Position numbers and translations under genes: made by a program. A model generated the notes under the pieces. It was not told the DNA's origin, did not search any database, and worked only from the letters and a program-made list of their open reading frames with translations. Below are positions 6,166 to 11,936 of a stretch of DNA of 11,936 nt, one piece after another. The DNA lies in the NCBI GenBank assembly GCA_039797965.1, contig JBDKGX010000073.1:1-11936 (forward strand), written 5' to 3'. Position 1 is the first letter of the stretch; the number at the start of each line of letters is the position of its first letter. This stretch comes from Thiofilum sp039797965 (GTDB taxonomy: Bacteria; Pseudomonadota; Gammaproteobacteria; Thiotrichales; Thiotrichaceae).

Positions 6166-7454
6166 GTCTTAATCCCTTTTAAACAGGGCAGTCATTCAAA
6201 CCTGTGGTTTCTCCTGCGCAACTAAGTTTTATTGTGTCTTAATCCCTTTTAAACAGGGCAGTCATTCAAACGTGCGACTTTTGAAACTTCGATAGATGGA
6301 AATAGTCTTAATCCCTTTTAAACAGGGCAGTCATTCAAACCCCTCTTCATTCACTGAGGTCTCACGGCACAACGGTCTTAATCCCTTTTAAACAGGGCAG
6401 TCATTCAAACACGTTTGAAACTGAAAATGACTACTATGACTTAGTCTTAATCCCTTTTAAACAGGGCAGTCATTCAAACCTATGACTTACTGCTAATGCG
6501 TAGAGATAACGGTCTTAATCCCTTTTAAACAGGGCAGTCATTCAAACGGGAAAAGTATAATAAGTGGCTCCTAGGTGGGAGCGTCTTAATCCCTTTTAAA
6601 CAGGGCAGTCATTCAAACAAAAAGAAATAACACTACTTTCTTGATTGCACCCGTCTTAATCCCTTTTAAACAGGGCAGTCATTCAAACTATCACAAGGCA
6701 ACGTAGGCAATTGGAGTCATCGTCTTAATCCCTTTTAAACAGGGCAGTCATTCAAACGCTTGCATAGAAGGCTCTGGGGATATTGAAAATTTGTCTTAAT
6801 CCCTTTTAAACAGGGCAGTCATTCAAACGATTTATTTAATGTTAGCAAAACTATTAAGCCTTGTCTTAATCCCTTTTAAACAGGGCAGTCATTCAAACAC
6901 TGTACCTGTCTAACAACCAGATCACAGATGTGTCTTAATCCCTTTTAAACAGGGCAGTCATTCAAACGGAACATCTTTATACAAACATTCATTGTTTGCA
7001 ATGTCTTAATCCCTTTTAAACAGGGCAGTCATTCAAACATTTACCATTTTGGAATGCAGTCTATATAATCGTCTTAATCCCTTTTAAACAGGGCAGTCAT
7101 TCAAACCCGTCTACAGATTTAAGGATGGAGGTAAAAATCATGTCTTAATCCCTTTTAAACAGGGCAGTCATTCAAACAATAAAAAGTGTTTTAATAGCCA
7201 CTGATATAGGTCTTAATCCCTTTTAAACAGGGCAGTCATTCAAACCTAATTCTTTCGACTGTGGCAGCAGGAGTTTACCGTCTTAATCCCTTTTAAACAG
7301 GGCAGTCATTCAAACCGATTATAAAATGGATATGAACGAATTACTATTAGTCTTAATCCCTTTTAAACAGGGCAGTCATTCAAACCATTTGTTCGGAAGG
7401 ACTGAGCTGTCCACTCATGTCTTAATCCCTTTTAAACAGGGTAGTCATTCAAAC
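6166..7454 (+). CRISPR. CRISPR array, 19 repeats and 18 spacers, type III-like
   Basis: The 36-bp repeat begins GTCTTAATCC and ends GTCATTCAAAC. Repeats 1-18 are identical. Repeat 19 (7419-7454) has one C-to-T change (GGGTAGTC for GGGCAGTC), which marks the leader-distal end and fixes transcription on the plus strand. Spacers run 32-35 bp and all look unique. Inside each repeat CCCT and AGGG can pair around TTTAAAC. The last 8 bases, ATTCAAAC, would form the crRNA 5' handle after Cas6 cutting; this differs at one position from the common type III handle ATTGAAAC. The near-identical repeats and leader suggest the array was maintained recently, though no cas1/cas2 is in the window. I found no spacer match to the rest of the window by eye. 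Confidence 0.98.
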
Positions 7455-7553
7455 CCCGCCATTCGTCATAAAACTTTTATTTTCAACGAGTTGCGTTGCT
7501 TGATTTTTGACATCAAATAGGTACTTTTGAGTTAGCACTTTGACTCACCATTA

Positions 7554-7569
7554 AACTACCAAAGTAGTT
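7554..7569. repeat. Small perfect hairpin between the array and cas6
   Basis: AACTAC (7554-7559) and GTAGTT (7564-7569) pair around CAAA. It lies in the 187-bp gap (7455-7641) where array transcripts and cas6 transcripts converge. No T-run follows on either strand, so it is at best a weak terminator. Nothing else is recognisable in this gap. Confidence 0.3.
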
Positions 7570-7641
7570 CAAAAAATCATCATTGAAAGACTGGAGACCC
7601 TGCCAGTATAACCGCTTATCTGCCTTAAGTTAAGCACTGAC

Positions 7642-8596
7642 TCAGCACACTTCCAACCGATACTGCCCCAACCCCATCACCGTTCCCTTACCTACATGTA
7701 GCCACTGTCCCCACCACAACCACTCCCAACATTCCGCCAACCCCGCACCCGACAACACAACACTCCCCATCAGCCCATCCATCTGCACGGGACGTTGTTG
7801 GCGGTTAGAAAACCGTGTCCACTCCTGCCAGTACAACGCACCCTCAGTCATCACTATCGCCTCAGAAGCCGCTGCAAAACTCGCTAATTGACTCTCGATA
7901 GCAGTCATAAGTCATAGGCTGATCCCAATATGCCGCTAATAACGACAAACGCCGCATCAACCCCATCAACATTACTGTGGGCTGAAAACGACTAGGTATG
8001 ACTAATTGCTCTTGGTACTTCGCTCGAAAAGGGGTCAGCCAAGTAAGCTTTACCTGTTGAGGGATAGGAGGCACCATACTGATCGTACGCTTTAACACGG
8101 ATAAACATTGAGAAGGTTGATAGATCAACTGCCAGTCGGTTTGCCCCAACGTTTGCTCCTGATACACAGCTTGTAATTGTACCCTTGCCTGAGCTTTACC
8201 CAAACCCAGCGCTCCCAACTGCGTAAAAGCATGAATCAAATACGGCAACGATTCGTTAGCCTGACCTATCAGAGTCAAACCCACAGTCAAACTATCTCCC
8301 ACCTCAAAACGCTGACCTGAAGTACTCAGTGGTTCAATAATATAAGGATGAGGAGCATGATTAATTTTGCTTAATAGTGGCTCGCGCCCTGCGGGAGTTT
8401 CAAAAATTTGACTATAAATACACTGATGTTGTAACAAACAAGTACTACAGCTAGGCAACCGTGTAATGCAGGCAGTACGTTTTAAAGCATGCCCAAAGGC
8501 TCCTCTCCACATAGACCCAGTATAGAGGGGGAATTGCCCACTAGCTTGTGCCACATACTCTAATTGATAACGCTGTACATTGAATTGCAAACTCAT
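7642..8596 (-). pseudogene. cas6: cas6-like CRISPR pre-crRNA endoribonuclease, frameshifted by a 7-bp tandem duplication
   Basis: Two overlapping frames make one Cas6/RAMP protein. The first (8596 to 7862) gives 244 residues: an N-terminal RAMP fold with FPLYTGSMWRGAFGHALKR, a cysteine set C43, C50, C53, C59 suggestive of a metal site, and the segment LGALGLGKAQARV. After residue 229 it goes out of frame and ends in 15 foreign residues. The second frame (7908 to 7642) gives the missing C-terminus, with the RAMP glycine-rich loop GKGTVMGLGQYRLEV at the end. The join holds TATGACT twice in tandem; removing one copy reads D-Q-P-M-T-A-I-E-S and yields a 315-residue protein, normal for this Cas6 type. 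An AGGT ribosome site precedes the ATG. The second piece starts with its own ATG in the repeat, so a split product by reinitiation is possible but unproven. Confidence 0.88.
7903..7916. repeat. 7-bp perfect tandem duplication inside cas6
   Basis: AGTCATA at 7903-7909 is repeated at 7910-7916 (TATGACT twice in the cas6 direction). Loss of one unit returns cas6 to a single frame, so this is the cause of the frameshift. Tandem units of this size can be gained or lost by replication slippage. Confidence 0.9.
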
Positions 8597-8651
8597 CGGG
8601 CTAACCTACCTTTATACCCCGAACTGTAGACCTTATTAACAGCCATCCGCA

Positions 8652-8672
8652 GGTAGCTAAATCCTAGCTACC
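8652..8672. terminator. Inverted repeat between opgH and cas6, possible terminator
   Basis: GGTAGCTA (8652-8659) and TAGCTACC (8665-8672) form a perfect 8-bp stem with a 5-base loop, 17 bp after the opgH stop. No T-run follows on the minus strand, so intrinsic termination would be inefficient. It does separate the glucan operon from cas6. Confidence 0.4.
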
Positions 8673-8688
8673 CTATGCCCAATTAGTA

Positions 8689-10713
8689 TTACAAATGGCT
8701 CAACCACTGCTGTTGAAATTGCTTTTCAGGTAATTGCCAAACCGCAGCATGCAAACGAGACAACAAAGCGGAGTCTTCTAAAAAGATTTGACGCTCAGCC
8801 TCACTTAAACTCACAGGTCCCATTCGTAGCGCCCGATTTAATAACTCATCCCGTTGTTGGCGAGTTTTAGCAGGTACTTGCCGACGTGGCACATAAGCCA
8901 AATGTTGCTGTTGCGCTAAAGGGTCAACCACAACACGAGTAAAAGGGTCATGAGTCGTCACATAGCTACGCTCACTCAAATCTAAATGATTGGCAGGAAA
9001 AGTTTGCAACACATCCATCGGCTGAATCAAATCCGGCGTAATAAATAAACCTGTTTTAGGCTTTAATTCAAAGCTGGTTAATACCGCTACTGGAGCTGAC
9101 AAAATCAAACCCAGTAATACCGGAGAAGTCCACGCAAAAGCCACCGGATTGACTACTATTAATGTCAATGCCCACAGGACTCCCGGAATCATAATCCACG
9201 CATATTCACGCAAAGCACTTGCCCAGCTCATGCGATAGCCTTCTCGTTGTTGGGTACCCCAATTCGCTCGTTTGCCCATGAGAATTTCGATCACAAAACG
9301 GCTGTAGTACATCATCCGAATCGGTGCAATTAAAATAGACATCAGCGTTTCAGTAACAATACCCATCCATAAATTAGCAAAGCCACCAAACAATTCTACA
9401 CAGCCACGCTTCACTGTATGAATAACGCCAAACATTTTATAAAGAAATAACAGTACTACCGTAATCCATAAAATCGAGTGACTAAAAATAGACTCCTCAA
9501 TAATATTTTCATCAGGGTAAGTCAACGCTGTAACCGTCAGTACTATTAACCAAAACAACCAAATCAATGACCCCACATAGGACATAATGCCGCCTAACAT
9601 TAAAAAGCGTTGCATATGCGGAATATCACGTGACCAAATAATTTGCCAATGTTGCAAATTACCCAAACACCAACGTCGATCACGCTTTAAACCATCCGTA
9701 ATCGTGGGCGGTGGACGCTCAAAACTGCCATCCAAATCAAATGCCAACCACGTTTCCCAACCTGCACGATTGAGTAACGCAGCCTCTACAAAGTCGTGGC
9801 TTAGGATATCGCCCCCGAGTGCACCAGAAGCCTCTAAGCGCGGCAAATCACAATGCTGCATAAAGGCTTGGGTACGAATGATGACATTATGTCCCCAGTA
9901 CTGACTCTCCCCCATCCACCAATAATGTAAGCCTGCGAAAAAAACGGGGCCATATAAGCGATTAACAAACTGCTGGCTACGCGCAAATAAAGTATGTAAA
10001 CCTGTGGCATACAGTGGCGTTTGAATCAACCCAATCTTAGGATGGTGCTCCATCGCTGCCACTAAGCGAGCAAAGGTTTCACCCGTCACTAGGCTATCCG
10101 CATCTAGTACGATCATGTACTCATGACGATTTCCCCACCGACGGCAGAAATCCATAATATTGCCGCTTTTCTTTTTAATACGATGACGACGATGACGGTA
10201 ATGGATACGTCCATGAGCCTCTAATTCATCACATAAATCTTGCCAAGCTGCTCCTTCGCGCAGCCATTGACGACTTTTGTCTGAATCCGATAACACATAA
10301 AACTCAAAATGCTCTAACCATCCCCCTGCTTGCAGGGATTGGTACATACTTTTAATGCCCGCAAATACATAAGCCACATCTTCATTGTAAATGGGCAATA
10401 AAATGGCAGTAGTAGAATGCTGCGGCAAGGGAGGAACGGGCTCATTAGCAGCTGACAACACTCTAAACCGCCCTCGACGCATTAAGACCCACAATCCGGT
10501 CACAGCGGTCACAAACCCCAAAGCCAGCCAAAATAATAAAATGGCAAAGGGCACTAAAATCAGAGCTTGCCACCACCACGGCAATATAGCGGGCAAGCTA
10601 GCACCTAGCCATGCCACTGACCATAAAAGTATTACAGCAATAATACCAAATACTAATGTACGCCTTTGTCTAGCTGTATGGCGCCAGTTAACCATTGAAG
10701 GGGTTTGCAGCAT
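8689..10713 (-). CDS. opgH (mdoH): OpgH/MdoH, glucan glucosyltransferase of periplasmic glucan synthesis
   Basis: A 674-residue inner-membrane GT2 enzyme that joins glucose from UDP-glucose into the beta-1,2 backbone of osmoregulated periplasmic glucans and exports it. Two N-terminal membrane helices (about 20-40 and 47-77) precede the cytoplasmic catalytic domain: AILLPIYNEDV (103-113), SDSD (142-145), the metal-binding DAD (204-206), QTPLYATG (231-238), SHDFVEAAL (305-313) and RDRRW (344-348). Several membrane helices follow (about 372-398, 413-431, 446-470, 503-548), then a soluble tail. It is shorter than E. coli OpgH (847 residues), mainly at the N-terminus, and nearer the short HrpM type. 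The ATG at 10713 has only a weak TAGG ahead of it. It lies 86 bp behind the small gene and is in the opgG operon direction. Confidence 0.95.
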   Translation of the reverse strand: MLQTPSMVNWRHTARQRRTLVFGIIAVILLWSVAWLGASLPAILPWWWQALILVPFAILLFWLALGFVTAVTGLWVLMRRGRFRVLSAANEPVPPLPQHSTTAILLPIYNEDVAYVFAGIKSMYQSLQAGGWLEHFEFYVLSDSDKSRQWLREGAAWQDLCDELEAHGRIHYRHRRHRIKKKSGNIMDFCRRWGNRHEYMIVLDADSLVTGETFARLVAAMEHHPKIGLIQTPLYATGLHTLFARSQQFVNRLYGPVFFAGLHYWWMGESQYWGHNVIIRTQAFMQHCDLPRLEASGALGGDILSHDFVEAALLNRAGWETWLAFDLDGSFERPPPTITDGLKRDRRWCLGNLQHWQIIWSRDIPHMQRFLMLGGIMSYVGSLIWLFWLIVLTVTALTYPDENIIEESIFSHSILWITVVLLFLYKMFGVIHTVKRGCVELFGGFANLWMGIVTETLMSILIAPIRMMYYSRFVIEILMGKRANWGTQQREGYRMSWASALREYAWIMIPGVLWALTLIVVNPVAFAWTSPVLLGLILSAPVAVLTSFELKPKTGLFITPDLIQPMDVLQTFPANHLDLSERSYVTTHDPFTRVVVDPLAQQQHLAYVPRRQVPAKTRQQRDELLNRALRMGPVSLSEAERQIFLEDSALLSRLHAAVWQLPEKQFQQQWLSHL

Positions 10714-10799
10714 TGCGCAGCCTACCTATGACTAATCATGAAAACATACCCTAACTCATGTTTTGAGTACTTAGTTAATGTGAGAGGGGTACGCATAAA

Positions 10800-11114
10800 T
10801 TAAATACGCTCTAACACCGCAGCACGAATGCTACTACGTTTTAAAGTAGGACCTGTTTGTGCACGTCGATAGCCTGGTTGTGGCTGGCTGGGATGATGAA
10901 TAGCTGCTTTGTGTTGCAATTGTATTTGCACTTCTTGAATCAAATATTGAATCAACTCCAACTCACTAAGACTAGTACCATACATCGCTGCTAATTTGGT
11001 GCAAGCCTTATCAATAAGCTGTTGTTTATCGTACTCATTAATATGATGAAATTGACAATATAAAGCGGCACGTTGCCGAGCAACTTCCCATAACCCAGAG
11101 GGTACTAATGACAT
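10800..11114 (-). CDS. Unrecognised 104-residue protein between opgG and opgH
   Basis: The start at 11114 has an excellent ribosome site (GGAAGGA, about 8 bases upstream), which argues that this is a real gene. The protein is soluble, with no signal peptide or membrane segment. Residues 1-70 look helical (WEVARQRAALYCQFHHINEY, then LSELELIQYLIQEVQIQLQH), followed by a Pro/Gln/Arg-rich tail ending LKRSSIRAAVLERI. I do not recognise a family. The tail is faintly like the KRSSM segment in the N-terminal cytoplasmic region of E. coli OpgH, and the downstream OpgH here lacks that region, so it might act with OpgH as a separate chain. That idea is weak inference. Confidence 0.65.
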   Translation of the reverse strand: MSLVPSGLWEVARQRAALYCQFHHINEYDKQQLIDKACTKLAAMYGTSLSELELIQYLIQEVQIQLQHKAAIHHPSQPQPGYRRAQTGPTLKRSSIRAAVLERI

Positions 11115-11158
11115 AATTATATTCCTTCCTCGTATCTGCTTTGCTTAAATTATAATCG

Positions 11159-11936
11159 CTAATTACGCTGACATAGATCTTTTGAGAGTGGATAGACCCA
11201 TGTTTCGCTCACGGGCTTCTTGCCTGCTTTTAAACGTGCTAGCAACACCGAAGGCTGATCACACTGACCGGCTTCTGGTCTAGCAGCTAGCACTACACGC
11301 CATCCTTGCGGTAAATGAGGATTAACCTGTATATGGCTCACTTGAATATTCAAGTTGCCTGATTGACCTACTTCAGCCTCAATTGGTTCAGTTGTTGTAG
11401 GAATATCTTTAAAATCGATGAAAAAACGTAGTAAACCATCCTGATTAGGTAAACTATCAACATTTTTATTGGCAATTCGTGTAGCGTTTACCTTTCCTAA
11501 TAGGTGGTGTTTAGGGTCTTGCTTAAGCCATGTTAGCCGATAACGCCAAACTTGTTGGGGAGTCAAACGCTCAGGTTGCCAATAAGTCACCACATTATCA
11601 AGTACATCTGAATTGGTAGGAAAATGGATCAAGCGCAAAGCACCTGCTCCCCAATCATTTAAAGGTGTTACCCATACACTAGTACGTAAATGGTATTGCG
11701 CCTCTAGATCTTGGTAATGATCGAAATTACGATCCCGCTGTAATAGACCAAACCCTTTGAGAGTAGGTATTGACAACTCATGCGCCATAAAAGACGCTGG
11801 TTGTGCTAAAGGATGCCACTCAAACCCCTCTTGGGTCTCTACTAATAAGCCATCGGAATCATGTACTTCAGGACGATAATCTCCCACATGTTCGGTCGCA
11901 TTTTCGCCATGAAAAAACATACTAGTTAGAGGTGAG
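11159..11936 (-). CDS. opgG (mdoG): OpgG/MdoG, periplasmic glucan biosynthesis protein (3' part; gene continues past the right edge)
   Basis: The frame is open from the window edge (first complete codon at 11935) to the stop at 11159, 258 residues. It begins SPLTSMFFHGEN, an OpgG/OpgD family hallmark (PLTSM-x3-GEN), so the ATG at 11920 is internal and not the start. Further conserved text includes YRPEVHDSDGL, FGLLQRDRNFDHYQDLEAQY and WGAGALRLIHFPT. The last ~90 residues would be the C-terminal beta-sandwich. OpgG works in the periplasm on the nascent glucan; family members have been linked to branching and to beta-1,2-glucanase-like (GH186) activity. The signal peptide lies outside the window. 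The next gene starts 44 bp downstream, so an operon opgG-ORF104-opgH is likely. Confidence 0.95.
   Translation of the reverse strand, partial: SPLTSMFFHGENATEHVGDYRPEVHDSDGLLVETQEGFEWHPLAQPASFMAHELSIPTLKGFGLLQRDRNFDHYQDLEAQYHLRTSVWVTPLNDWGAGALRLIHFPTNSDVLDNVVTYWQPERLTPQQVWRYRLTWLKQDPKHHLLGKVNATRIANKNVDSLPNQDGLLRFFIDFKDIPTTTEPIEAEVGQSGNLNIQVSHIQVNPHLPQGWRVVLAARPEAGQCDQPSVLLARLKAGKKPVSETWVYPLSKDLCQRN

Noticed and set aside
7326..7520. Open frame of 64 codons on the plus strand
   Set aside because: It lies in the last repeats and spacers of the array and its protein is a repeated translation of the CRISPR repeat.
7554..7569. Hairpin as a terminator for the array or cas6
   Set aside because: The stem is only 6 bp and no T-run follows on either strand.
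7642..7908. 88-codon frame as an independent small gene
   Set aside because: It is the C-terminal part of Cas6, joined to the upstream frame by removing one 7-bp repeat unit.
9587..9904. 105-codon plus-strand frame inside opgH
   Set aside because: Antisense shadow of a well-conserved glycosyltransferase region with no ribosome site or recognisable motif.
10391..10735. 114-codon plus-strand frame over the opgH start
   Set aside because: Antisense shadow of the opgH N-terminus; no support of its own.
1..11936. tRNA, rRNA, riboswitch, or cas1/cas2 genes
   Set aside because: None was recognised on either strand.

Overview
The window looks like gammaproteobacterial chromosome. The opgG/opgH pair points to a Gram-negative with osmoregulated periplasmic glucans, and the mix of a type III CRISPR locus, vapBC and an IS200/IS605 element would suit a Thiothrix-like (Thiotrichales) genome. 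That genus guess is inference from gene content, not a search result.

Layout. (1) Positions 1-3549, minus strand: a type III-B (Cmr) CRISPR effector operon entering from its 5' side. A CARF-type protein of the NE0113 family comes first, then cmr1, then cas10/cmr2, which runs off the left edge. cmr1 and cas10 overlap by one base (TAATG). cmr1 has its own good promoter in the 108-bp gap behind the CARF gene. (2) Positions 3610-6061: a vapBC toxin-antitoxin module on the minus strand whose toxin gene is split by a complete IS200/IS605-type element (about 3961-5769) carrying divergent tnpA and tnpB. Removing the element restores the vapC frame exactly. (3) Positions 6062-7454: a leader and a CRISPR array with 19 repeats of 36 bp and 18 spacers of 32-35 bp, read on the plus strand. 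Its last repeat has one substitution, which marks the distal end. (4) Positions 7642-8596, minus strand, converging on the array: a cas6-like pre-crRNA endonuclease gene broken by a 7-bp tandem duplication. (5) Positions 8689-11936, minus strand: opgG (3' part only), a 104-codon unknown gene and opgH, for periplasmic glucan synthesis and unrelated to CRISPR.

How it fits together. Array transcripts would be cut in the repeats by Cas6, loaded on a Cmr complex (Cmr1 and Cas10 here, the rest beyond the left edge), and target-activated Cas10 could make cyclic oligoadenylate sensed by the CARF protein. Two of these parts look compromised or unusual: cas6 is frameshifted, and Cas10 starts directly at its palm-like domain with no room for an HD nuclease. 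No cas1/cas2 is seen.

The points most worth a second look are the cas6 slippage mutation, the exactly reconstructable TnpB insertion in vapC with its implied guide and TAM, a lone CRISPR-repeat-like element next to the CARF gene, a palindrome at the cmr1 promoter, and the small gene between opgG and opgH, which may be a detached OpgH N-terminal segment.
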